A stretch of DNA of 48,401 nucleotides. It comes from Lachnospiraceae bacterium (GTDB lineage: Bacteria > Bacillota > Clostridia > Lachnospirales > Lachnospiraceae). Location: positions 1-48,401 of the forward strand of contig JAAWNY010000019.1 of the NCBI GenBank assembly GCA_022799175.1. The letters are read 5' to 3'. The number at the start of each line of letters is the position of its first letter. The first letter of the stretch is position 1. A program made the translations under genes and the position numbers. The notes beneath the pieces were generated by a model. The model ran no database searches and had not been told where the DNA came from. It saw nothing but the letters and a program-made list of their open reading frames with translations. This document shows positions 1 to 7,663 of this stretch, one piece after another.

Positions 1-402
1 GCTACCCTCTGGAGAAATGTGGGGTATTATACCACCATATTTATTGCAGGACTGCAATCGGTTCCGGATGAGCTCTTCGATGCGGCGAAGGTAGACGGAG
101 CCAACGGATTGCAGAAGTTCTGGAACGTAACTTTTCCTATGATGAGTTCTATGGTGTTTTTCTGCCTTGTCATTGCGACAATTTGGGCGTGGCAGGTATT
201 TGATTTGACTTATACCATGACCAAAGGAGGTCCGGCAAGAAGTACCTTATCTACGGGACTGCTGATCTACAACACCGCTTTTATCGACAATCAGGTGGGA
301 AGAGCATCGGCGCAAAGCTGGGTTTTATTGATTGTAATTTTGACTCTTACCGGTCTTTATTTTCTTGGACAGAAGAAGTGGGTGTATTATGAAAATGATT
401 GA
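1..402 (+). CDS. Sugar ABC transporter permease, MalF/UgpA-like (5' end outside window)
   Basis: This is the C-terminal part of a binding-protein-dependent sugar ABC permease; the reading frame is open from base 1, so the start lies upstream of the window. The visible part holds the family's cytoplasmic EAA loop (ELFDAAKVDGANGLQKFW), which docks on the ATPase, then two hydrophobic membrane segments and a short C-terminal tail. The next permease gene starts inside its last codons (14-base overlap from ATG 389), which is typical of MalF/MalG-type pairs. The binding protein and ATPase are not in view. The substrate is probably an oligosaccharide, and the nearby GH28 gene suggests a pectin fragment, but that is inference. 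Confidence 0.9.
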   Translation, partial: ATLWRNVGYYTTIFIAGLQSVPDELFDAAKVDGANGLQKFWNVTFPMMSSMVFFCLVIATIWAWQVFDLTYTMTKGGPARSTLSTGLLIYNTAFIDNQVGRASAQSWVLLIVILTLTGLYFLGQKKWVYYEND

Positions 403-1228
403 AAAAAGAAATAAAGTCATTCTGTATATTTTATTGACCATTGGTGCGGTTCTTTTCCTAATGCCCATATGGACGGTTTTGGTAATCAGCTTTACATCCG
501 AGGGGCAGGTCTATACTTCAGGTTCGGCATTGTGGCCTAGACAGCCGACTTTGGAAAATTATCAAAGAATTTTTGAGGCATATCCTTTTGTGGACTGGTT
601 TCGAAATTCGGCAATTGTGACATCTCTTTATACATTAGGACAATTTATATCCTGTACCTTTACTGCATATGCCTTAACACATTTTAAATATAAAGGACGG
701 GAACTAATTTTGGGATTTCTTTTAGCAACCATGATGCTCCCCTTCCAAGTACAGATGGTTCCACTTTTCCTAGTTATGACAAAGTTAAAGCTTGTCAATA
801 CCATTTGGTCTCTGGTGGTTCCGGCATTTTTTGGCGATGTGACAGGCGCCGTGTGTATCTTTTTGCTTCGCCAGGCATTTTTGCAGGTGCCGGCAAGTCT
901 ATCTGATGCGGCTTATGTGGATGGGGCTAATCCATTTCAGGTATTTACGAAGGTATATTTGCCACTGACTAAGCCATATCTGGCAGTCATGGTTTTGTTG
1001 TCCTTTATGACCAGCTGGAATGATTTTTCCAGACCGTTGGTATATATCAGCGATATTAACCGGATGACCGTGACGGGAGGACTTTCTTTTTTTCGGACAG
1101 AATGGCAGATTGACTGGAGCCTTACCATGACGGGAACCCTGATGGCGATTCTTCCCTGCGTGCTTTTGTATGTGTTTTTACAGAAGTATTTTGAGAAGAT
1201 GGTGATTTCCAGCGGGGTGAAAGGATGA
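389..1228 (+). CDS. Carbohydrate ABC transporter permease, MalG/AraQ-like
   Basis: This 279-residue inner-membrane permease is the partner of the upstream permease. It has about six hydrophobic segments beginning at residue 10, and the EAA loop (SDAAYVDGANPFQVFTKVYLP) near residue 190, the hallmark of CUT1 family sugar permeases. A TTG at 365 is in frame, but ATG 389 is the better start because it gives the usual short N-terminus before the first membrane helix. The end of the gene faces the DctP-like gene on the other strand with only 19 bases between them, and I see no clear terminator hairpin there. The function as a sugar permease is secure from motifs; the substrate is unknown. Confidence 0.92.
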   Translation: MKMIEKRNKVILYILLTIGAVLFLMPIWTVLVISFTSEGQVYTSGSALWPRQPTLENYQRIFEAYPFVDWFRNSAIVTSLYTLGQFISCTFTAYALTHFKYKGRELILGFLLATMMLPFQVQMVPLFLVMTKLKLVNTIWSLVVPAFFGDVTGAVCIFLLRQAFLQVPASLSDAAYVDGANPFQVFTKVYLPLTKPYLAVMVLLSFMTSWNDFSRPLVYISDINRMTVTGGLSFFRTEWQIDWSLTMTGTLMAILPCVLLYVFLQKYFEKMVISSGVKG

Positions 1229-1247
1229 TAATTGTTTTCTTGCACGG

Positions 1248-2315
1248 TTACTGTCCGACTGCCTGGATTGCTTCCAGGAATCCCTGATAGCGATAGGCAT
1301 AGGTGTTATAGAGCGGCTGAACTTTTTTTACAAAAGCGGCCTGATCCTCCAAATATGTGATTTGTCCTCCAGATTTTATAAATGTTTCTTTTGCTTTTTG
1401 TTCTTCGGATTCCCATAAATTTCGCTGGAAAATGGAAGCATCGGAGGCCGCCTGACGCAGGATCTCTTGATCTTCCGGTTCCAGCTCTTCCAGAATTTTT
1501 TTATTTATAACAATCATTTCAGGGATTCTGGTATGCCCATCCATTACCATATAGGGGGCTGTCAGGTAATGACCCGTGCTGACATAGCTGGGGAAATTGT
1601 TTTCAGCTCCGTCGATACGTTGTTGTTTCAGCTGTGTGGATACAGCTTCATAAGGAAGATCAATGGGATTAGCGCCCAGAATACTGACAAGGTCCACCAT
1701 AAAGGAGCTCTGTTGTACACGGATATAGAGTCCTTCCAGATCTTCCGGCTTTGTGATCGGCTTGTCTGTGGTATAAAAATTTCTGGCACCAGCATCGAAC
1801 CAGCATAATCCTTCCAAGCCGCTTCGCTCAAGACTCTGTAGAAAATAGTCTCCCAGCTCGCTGTCTAGAACTTGCCACATATGTTGGGAATCTCTGTAAA
1901 TATAGGGCATTTCCAGTACGGTCAGTTCTGGATTGTAGTCCGTCAGCAAGGCAATCGAGGTTCGTACCATATCAATTCCGCCATAATGAAGCTGGGATAA
2001 TGTGCTTTTTTCATCTCCAAGTTTGGAAGCATGATAAGGGATGATTTGAATTCGCCCTTCTGTCCGCTCCGCAACAAGATCTGCAAAATAGTCGCAGGCA
2101 ATGGACGTCGGATGGTCGGCGCGTTGGTTGTCAGCCAGACGCAAAAAAATTTGTCCGTTTCGGGTCATCGGTTTTTCAATCCACTCCTTCTCTGTTCTAT
2201 AAACGGAGGGGGAAGATTCCGGCTTTTCTGATAGATGTGAAAAGTAAAAATAACAGCAGGCAAATGTCAGAATACATAATTCTAAGATCAAAAACAGCAA
2301 CTTATTTTTCTTCAT
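1248..2315 (-). CDS. DctP-type TRAP solute-binding protein, probable periplasmic-type sensor partner
   Basis: This 355-residue protein has an N-terminal hydrophobic segment (residues about 5-22) and then the DctP fold. The family arginine region (GLYIRVQQSSFMVDLVSILGANP) and a YEAVSTQLKQQRIDGAENN stretch are readable and typical of TRAP binding proteins. ATG 2315 is chosen because GGAG lies 8 bases upstream; earlier in-frame ATGs have worse spacing. No TRAP membrane subunits (DctQ/DctM) are nearby. It is instead the last gene of a kinase-regulator-binding protein operon, 22 bases after the response regulator. From this context I infer that it presents a ligand to the histidine kinase, or feeds the adjacent sugar transporter regulation, rather than acting in transport. 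Confidence 0.82.
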   Translation of the reverse strand: MKKNKLLFLILELCILTFACCYFYFSHLSEKPESSPSVYRTEKEWIEKPMTRNGQIFLRLADNQRADHPTSIACDYFADLVAERTEGRIQIIPYHASKLGDEKSTLSQLHYGGIDMVRTSIALLTDYNPELTVLEMPYIYRDSQHMWQVLDSELGDYFLQSLERSGLEGLCWFDAGARNFYTTDKPITKPEDLEGLYIRVQQSSFMVDLVSILGANPIDLPYEAVSTQLKQQRIDGAENNFPSYVSTGHYLTAPYMVMDGHTRIPEMIVINKKILEELEPEDQEILRQAASDASIFQRNLWESEEQKAKETFIKSGGQITYLEDQAAFVKKVQPLYNTYAYRYQGFLEAIQAVGQ

Positions 2316-2337
2316 AATCATTTCTCCCATAAAAAGT

Positions 2338-3126
2338 TTAGTGGTTATCTGGCATAAAGAAAATTTGATTTCGATATTCAATGGGAGTCAATCCGGTCTT
2401 TTTTTTGAAAATTCTTGAAAAATAGTTGGGGTCCAGATAGCCTACCAGGACACCGACTTCCCGAATATTGACTTTGGGATTTTTTAAGTACTCTTTTGCT
2501 TTTTCCACACGTAGGTTAATGAGATAATCTTTACAGGTAGTTCCGTTAAATTGTTTGAATATTTTATTAAAATGGGGGACGGACAAATGATACAGATTAG
2601 CCATCTGCTCGATGGAAATCTCATTCATATATCCAGTGTCCAGAAGATGTCTGGCTTCTTTAGCAATTTCTGCTGCTCTTGCCTGACTGGCTCTTGCGGG
2701 GAGGGAGTGGGTTGGCATGGGGGCCTGTTGTAAAAACTCTTCTTCAGAAGGAACCGAATGTTGACGCAAAGTTTTGCGGACAATGGCAGATGTTTCAAGT
2801 TCATCGGCCGGTTTGATCAGATATTCAACAGCGCCCATGGAAATTGCTTGTTTGGCATAGCTAAATTGTGCATAAGCAGTCAAAAATACGAGTTTTACCT
2901 CTGGAAGCTGTCTGCGGATTTCCCATCCGGCATGAATTCCATCTAAAACGGGCATTTCGATATCCAGAAATACCAGATTTACTTTTTCTGCCAAGGCAAT
3001 CGAAACGGCTTCGCGACCATTTTCGGCTTCTAGGAGAATCAGTTGGTTTTTGAAGTGGCTGCTTAAGATATGACTGATTACAGATCTTGACATTTCCTCG
3101 TCATCGGCAATTAATACTTTAAGCAT
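2338..3126 (-). CDS. Response regulator with AraC-type DNA-binding domain (YesN-like)
   Basis: This 262-residue cytoplasmic regulator has an N-terminal receiver domain (acidic pocket ADDEE near residue 7, phosphoacceptor Asp in VFLDIEMP, Lys in LIKPAD) and a C-terminal AraC/XylS helix-turn-helix pair over the last 100 residues (LYHLSVPHFNKIFKQ, then VGYLDPNYFSRIFKKKTG). ATG 3126 overlaps the end of the kinase gene by 8 bases and has GGAGGA 8 bases upstream, so the two are translationally coupled. Such YesM/YesN pairs in Firmicutes usually control adjacent polysaccharide-use operons; likely targets here are the sugar ABC operon and the GH28 gene, which is inference. Confidence 0.93.
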   Translation of the reverse strand: MLKVLIADDEEMSRSVISHILSSHFKNQLILLEAENGREAVSIALAEKVNLVFLDIEMPVLDGIHAGWEIRRQLPEVKLVFLTAYAQFSYAKQAISMGAVEYLIKPADELETSAIVRKTLRQHSVPSEEEFLQQAPMPTHSLPARASQARAAEIAKEARHLLDTGYMNEISIEQMANLYHLSVPHFNKIFKQFNGTTCKDYLINLRVEKAKEYLKNPKVNIREVGVLVGYLDPNYFSRIFKKKTGLTPIEYRNQIFFMPDNH

Positions 3127-4648
3127 GTTTGCAATCCTCCAGTAAAATTCTAATTTCAATGCAGGTTCCAATATGTTCTTTTGCATATATCTTTATTTTA
3201 CATTGAGGGTAAATCAATTTTAAACGTTCAAATACATTTCCTGCTCCCAGGCCGGTGCCGGAGCTTGTGTCGGATTGTAAAAGATGTTTGTGGTGCGGTT
3301 TGTCGGAAAGGGCGGCAGCATTACCAATAATCGGAATTTGTGCGTTCAATCGTTGGATTTCCTTTCGGGACATGCCAACACCATTGTCAAGAATACGAAG
3401 GATTAGCTCATCCGAGCTTTCATAGATGCGGAGCTTTACCCGTCCGCCATGTTCTTTCACAAGGACTCCGTGCTTAATGCTGTTTTCTACAAGGGGCTGG
3501 AGGGTGAAAGGCGGGATATAATATTGATTGGTTTCTACGGCGGCGTTCAACTGATAATCCAGTCGTTCTCCGAAACGCTTTTTCTGAATAAAAATAAAGC
3601 TTTTTAACACGCCGAGCTCTTGAAAAAGAGTTACGGCTTCTTCTTTGTTTTCTAACGTGTAACGGAAAAACCGGGACAAGTGGGTAATCAACTCATAAGT
3701 CGTGTCGGCATTTTCTTTTGTGGCAGCGCCGGCAATGACATTCAAAGTATTGAAAAGAAAATGAGGATTGATTTGTGACTGGAGAAGAGAAAAACGAGCT
3801 TTTTCCAACATCTTTTCACTGTTTATGATCCGGATTTCCTGGGAATAGACTTTGTGGGTGAGAAGCTGTTTCTCTTTTAATTCTTGGATGACATTTTTGA
3901 GAACTAACTTCATTTGGTTCACAGCCCGGTTCAGATGCCCAATTTCGTCCTGGCGGTCAGAGGGAAGATCCGCGGTATCAAAATTTTCCTTTGTGATTTC
4001 ATTTACTGCAAGCGAGAGCGCTGTGAGAGGATTTAATACCTGCCTTTTTACATAAAACAGAAATAAGACGGAAGCCCCTGCAGCAAGGATTAGCAGCAGC
4101 ATGGAAATCTGGTGTTCTGTGCGCATACTATTCTGCATATCAAAGTAGATTTCGGTTCCGAAAGTAAGGCTTTCTTCCAGAAGCTTTCTTGTATATTCGA
4201 GAATCTGAGAAGAGGATTGCCGAACATCTATGATTTGCCGGACCTCATAATTTGCACCGGTGGGGTTTCTGGCAATCATATCAAAATTGACATAGGTATT
4301 TTTGATGGATTGAATCAACAAATAGCTTTCTAATGACATGCCGTCTGCTTCCTGGATCATTTTCCCTAAGACATGCCGGACTTTGTTGTTATTATTTATA
4401 AAATTGATCCAATTTTGCTCGGTTTTATCTGCCATGTAAGTTTCAAATAAAACAGGATTTTCAGAAAATAAAGTCATGAACTGGTTGATGGTATAGTATT
4501 TTGTTAACACGCGATCGAATTGTTCTTCACATTTGGTACCATGGTAAATCGAATAAAGATTAGAACTGGCGAAGAGGATCCCCATAAATGACAGAAAAAG
4601 TAATACTTTTATTTGAGTAGAGACAAATTTCATTTGAAATTTTTCCAT
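3119..4648 (-). CDS. Sensor histidine kinase, YesM/LytS-type
   Basis: This 509-residue membrane kinase has two transmembrane helices (near residues 12-32 and 180-205) flanking an extracellular sensor region, a HAMP-like linker, a His_kinase domain with the phosphorylated His in QINPHFLFNTLN, and a HATPase_c domain (N-box LQPLVENSIKHG, G1 DNGVGM, G2 GTGLGAGN). ATG 4648 is preceded by GGAGGA with 7-base spacing; upstream in-frame ATGs lack this. It is the first gene of a minus-strand kinase-regulator-binding protein operon. The sensor region is short and helical, in line with indirect sensing through the DctP-like partner, though that is not shown by the sequence. Confidence 0.93.
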   Translation of the reverse strand: MEKFQMKFVSTQIKVLLFLSFMGILFASSNLYSIYHGTKCEEQFDRVLTKYYTINQFMTLFSENPVLFETYMADKTEQNWINFINNNNKVRHVLGKMIQEADGMSLESYLLIQSIKNTYVNFDMIARNPTGANYEVRQIIDVRQSSSQILEYTRKLLEESLTFGTEIYFDMQNSMRTEHQISMLLLILAAGASVLFLFYVKRQVLNPLTALSLAVNEITKENFDTADLPSDRQDEIGHLNRAVNQMKLVLKNVIQELKEKQLLTHKVYSQEIRIINSEKMLEKARFSLLQSQINPHFLFNTLNVIAGAATKENADTTYELITHLSRFFRYTLENKEEAVTLFQELGVLKSFIFIQKKRFGERLDYQLNAAVETNQYYIPPFTLQPLVENSIKHGVLVKEHGGRVKLRIYESSDELILRILDNGVGMSRKEIQRLNAQIPIIGNAAALSDKPHHKHLLQSDTSSGTGLGAGNVFERLKLIYPQCKIKIYAKEHIGTCIEIRILLEDCKHA

Positions 4649-4691
4649 GTTGATTTCCTCCGGCATTGATTTTGCTTTTAGCTTTGCCATC

Positions 4692-4720
4692 ATTGTACTG
4701 CTGACCGGATGAAAGTGCAA
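4692..4720 (-). promoter_or_regulatory. Candidate sigma-A promoter of the kinase operon
   Basis: On the minus strand TTGCAC (4720-4715) is followed after 17 bases by TACAAT (4697-4692), about 45 bases before the kinase start. The -10 box matches 5 of 6, the -35 box only 3 of 6. Confidence 0.4.
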
Positions 4721-4740
4721 TGTGGTAAAAACAAACAGGG

Positions 4741-4960
4741 GTGTCGCAAAACAATATCATTTAGATAAATAGTGATAAAAGGTATGCCAAGGAAGAGGGG
4801 CGAAAAGCAATGGGAATTCTTAATCTCTGCAAAGTCAAACTATCACAGACGATTTCCCGTTACTTTTCTCCCCTCTTCCTTGGCTGATTTTCTCATTTCT
4901 TTATCGAAATGACATGATGTTGGGGTAAAAGTCCATGTGTCACGAAATTGTGTCGCAAAA
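4741..4960. repeat. Direct repeats GTGTCGCAAAA flanking repeat A
   Basis: An exact 11-base sequence, GTGTCGCAAAA, occurs at 4741-4751, just left of repeat A, and again at 4950-4960, about 33 bases right of it. These could be paired operator sites upstream of the kinase operon, or a short duplication associated with insertion; the gap on the right side makes a simple target-site duplication unlikely. Confidence 0.5.
4754..4917. repeat. Palindromic MITE-like repeat, copy A (long form)
   Basis: This element fills much of the 347-base gene-free stretch 4649-4995. Its ends are imperfect inverted repeats (ATATCATTTAGATAA at the left, reverse of ATGTCATTTCGATAA at the right). Inside is a long near-perfect inverted repeat from 4786 to 4884 (GCCAAGGAAGAGGGG and its complement, with the pairing extending to about 30 bases with three mismatches) around a loop containing TTTGACTTTGCAGAGATT on the minus strand. 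Related copies lie at 32923-33049 and 48227 onward. No coding capacity is seen. The folded RNA could also act as a transcription barrier between the GH28 gene and the kinase operon, which is inference. Confidence 0.8.
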
Positions 4961-4995
4961 TCCGTGTTATTACATTTAGCAGTTTCATTTAGAAG

Positions 4996-7371
4996 CTATT
5001 TATTGGCAAAATCAGAAATTCTCTCAATGGCCCGGATCAAATCCTCCATAGTGGTTTTGTCCTTGGGTTTGTAATCATTTTCTGTTTTTGCAGTAACGAA
5101 TCCAAAGTATGCGCTGGCACCTACATTGGACCGGTATACCGATTCGATTTCTTCGGCATCATCAAATTTCGGCTGAGTTCCTAAAGTTTCATTATAAGGA
5201 ACTCCGCAAGAGAGAAGAGCAATATAACCCATCTCGTCCCGGTTGATTGTGGAGTCTGGCATAAAAGCCGTTCTTTTGGCTGCCTCATCTTTGGTTACCC
5301 CAGCGTTGTATAAGGTTCCCTGGGCGGCAGAGATGCTCGGATCCTTTAAATCCATCATTTCTGCTTCGACAACAGCGGCGATCGCATTGTAATCCGGGTC
5401 GGATTTGGGAACATCAGAGATGGTCACTGGATTTTTCGGGGCTTCTAAGTTCCATAGCTTTGCCAGCATTTTTGCACAATCCCGGTTCGTGATTTCCCGG
5501 GTCAGATCCAATTCACTGGTCTCATCGATATATCCTTTGGCAGCAGCTCTTAGAAGTTCTTCATCATTTTCTATATTGGCAATCCTTGTGCCTCCAAGAA
5601 TTTTGTAGGCAATGCTGGAATCCTGATTGCCATTCTTATCTGTTACCTGAAGCTTGATGAATTTGCCGGCGGCATCATTGGGAATGGTGAACAGTTTTTC
5701 AATCCCAACAGGTTCATAAGAACCGTCTTGGCTGTCAGCTATAAGCCACTGGTAACTCAGATCATTATTGTCGCCGCCAAGGAGAACGGAGCTTCCTTCA
5801 ATCTTATTTCCCGGGATGGGAACACCTATAATCTTAGTTTCCACTGGCCGGGGATATGATTTTCCATTGATGGATACATTTTCCATAACAGGTTTTTCCC
5901 AGTTTAAAGCACGGATGTCTGTTCCGGCTCCGGTAATTTCGACGTTTTTCAATACCAGACCAGTAATGGGAACTTCATCAAAAGCCTCCATAAAGATGCC
6001 GTATTCACCACCGTTGCTGGAAAGGTTTTCAATGGTAATGTTTTTGAACTGCGGCAGGTACTCTCCATCACGCCCGACGTCATATAACATGGTTGCATGT
6101 ACAACCGCATTGCCCACGGATTTTACCTTGGAATTGCGCAGATAAACATTTTCGATGGCGCCGCCTCGCTCGGCATTGGTTTTAAAGCGAAGTGCGTAGT
6201 TTAAACTGGAGCTGTCAAAAGTGTTGTTATCAGCAAACAGATTTTTGATGCCTCCGCTCATTTCGCTACCGCAGGCAATGCCTCCGTGTCCGTCTGCGAA
6301 GGTGTTGTTCCGGATAATCAGGTTCTGAGTTGGCCAGCCAGCTTCACCGAGTTCGCGACCATCACGATTGCGTCCGGCTTTTACGGCAATACAGTCGTCC
6401 CCGGTATTGAAATAACAGTCCTCAATCAATACGTAATTGCAGTTTTCTGGATCGCAACCATCGTTATTGTAACCGTGAGTGTCGATAGTCACACCTCTAG
6501 CTGTGAAGTTGGTGCAGAGAACAGGATTCAGTTCCCACATTGGGGAGTTGGCAATCGTCACGCCTTCAATCAATACATTTTCACATTCAATAGGCTGAAC
6601 AAAATTGGGCCGGAGGAAATGTCCGTCACCGAATACACGTTCTTCGGCTGGGACGCCTTCGTCAGTCATTTTTCTCAGAAGCTTCGCATCTGCCGAGGAA
6701 GGTTTGGAAATAGAACCATCGGCATTGACAGTACGGCTCCAGTTCCACCACGTATCCTTGTCAGCTTGTCCGTCCAGAGTGCCCTTTCCGGTTACTGCAA
6801 TATTTTTCTGTTGATAGGCATAAATAAGAGGACTCCAGTTATAGCATTTCGAACCCTCATAATGGGCAAATACCAGCGGATAATTCTCCGGAGTGATTTC
6901 CCGAGTGAATTTAAGAACCGTGTCTTTTTCTTCAAGAGATAAATTTATGTTGTTTTTTAATGTAAGTGCTCCCGTATCGTAATCTCCGGAGGGAATTCTG
7001 ACGGTTCCGCCGCCCTTTTCACTGGTTTCGTCGATTGCTTTCTGGATTGCCGCGGTATCTAGTTGGCCGTCGTTGGGGACCGCACCGTAATCCAGAACAT
7101 TGACAGAGTAATCAGGGAATTTCGGATCACTGATATGAGTCAGGATTTCTTCTGCCATATCCCAGGAAAGGTTATTTGTTTCCGGAGAAGTATTTCCTAA
7201 TGTTACGACTGGGGAACTTGGCGCTTCTGTTGTTTTGGCAGCAGTTGTCGCAGCAGTACTTTCTTGAGTTGCTGTATCAGAATATTCAGCCATAGCATTT
7301 TGGGGGTTGGAACATCCAGATATATGGATAGTCATCAATACAGCCATGGATAAAAGGATTTGTTTTTTCAT
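4996..7371 (-). CDS. Lipoprotein polygalacturonase-like glycoside hydrolase (GH28) with SLH-like C-terminus
   Basis: This 791-residue protein probably cleaves pectic polysaccharide at the cell surface. It starts with a lipoprotein signal (lipobox near HISGC, Cys20) and a Ser/Thr/Ala-rich linker. A pectate-lyase-like beta-helix opens at VLDYGAVPNDG (about residue 93) and carries the GH28 active-site motifs NNDGCD (about 301), TGDDC (about 321), GHGG (about 348) and RFKT (about 382). After about residue 530 comes an Ig-like segment (SYQWLIADSQDG), then two or three degenerate S-layer-homology-type segments (EITNRDCAKMLAKLW, INRDEMGYIALLS) to the end. Having both a lipid anchor and an SLH-like tail is unusual. 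The gene stands alone, divergent from the polysaccharide cluster; the adjacent kinase and sugar transporter suggest a pectin-use function. Confidence 0.9.
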   Translation of the reverse strand: MKKQILLSMAVLMTIHISGCSNPQNAMAEYSDTATQESTAATTAAKTTEAPSSPVVTLGNTSPETNNLSWDMAEEILTHISDPKFPDYSVNVLDYGAVPNDGQLDTAAIQKAIDETSEKGGGTVRIPSGDYDTGALTLKNNINLSLEEKDTVLKFTREITPENYPLVFAHYEGSKCYNWSPLIYAYQQKNIAVTGKGTLDGQADKDTWWNWSRTVNADGSISKPSSADAKLLRKMTDEGVPAEERVFGDGHFLRPNFVQPIECENVLIEGVTIANSPMWELNPVLCTNFTARGVTIDTHGYNNDGCDPENCNYVLIEDCYFNTGDDCIAVKAGRNRDGRELGEAGWPTQNLIIRNNTFADGHGGIACGSEMSGGIKNLFADNNTFDSSSLNYALRFKTNAERGGAIENVYLRNSKVKSVGNAVVHATMLYDVGRDGEYLPQFKNITIENLSSNGGEYGIFMEAFDEVPITGLVLKNVEITGAGTDIRALNWEKPVMENVSINGKSYPRPVETKIIGVPIPGNKIEGSSVLLGGDNNDLSYQWLIADSQDGSYEPVGIEKLFTIPNDAAGKFIKLQVTDKNGNQDSSIAYKILGGTRIANIENDEELLRAAAKGYIDETSELDLTREITNRDCAKMLAKLWNLEAPKNPVTISDVPKSDPDYNAIAAVVEAEMMDLKDPSISAAQGTLYNAGVTKDEAAKRTAFMPDSTINRDEMGYIALLSCGVPYNETLGTQPKFDDAEEIESVYRSNVGASAYFGFVTAKTENDYKPKDKTTMEDLIRAIERISDFANK

Positions 7372-7436
7372 ATTTGTAATTTCCCTTCTTAATCATAGAG
7401 TGCTGAATCTGCGCGCCGGATTCATCTTCTGTTTCC

Positions 7437-7466
7437 AGGATATCATGAAATAATACCAAGAAACAA
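7437..7466 (-). promoter_or_regulatory. Candidate promoter of the GH28 gene
   Basis: On the minus strand TTGTTT (7466-7461) is followed after 18 bases by TATCCT (7442-7437), preceded by an extended TGn. It lies about 65 bases upstream of the GH28 start. The match is moderate only. Confidence 0.35.
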
Positions 7467-7593
7467 GAGGACTTTTTGCTTATTTTTAGCATTTATGGCG
7501 TTTTGCGGGGGCTTTTAGAAAATTGAAAACAAAGATTTTGGGAATAATGACGGGCTAAGACGCCAGCAAAGGCAATGGTTTGGGAAACGTGGG

Positions 7594-7622
7594 TTGAAAG
7601 CCAGAAAGGTTTGTGATATTCT
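7594..7622 (+). promoter_or_regulatory. Sigma-A promoter of the polysaccharide cluster
   Basis: TTGAAA (7594-7599), a 17-base spacer, then TATTCT (7617-7622) with an extended TGA just before the -10. It sits about 42 bases upstream of the wzt-like start and is the best promoter in the 292-base region between the divergent GH28 and wzt-like genes. Confidence 0.65.
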
Positions 7623-7663
7623 TTTAAGGAAAACAGATGGCTGGTGAATGAGAGGAAGACCCT

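Noticed and set aside
6286-6942. Open frame of 218 codons on the plus strand
   Set aside because: It is antisense to the GH28 active-site region and shows no recognisable domain.
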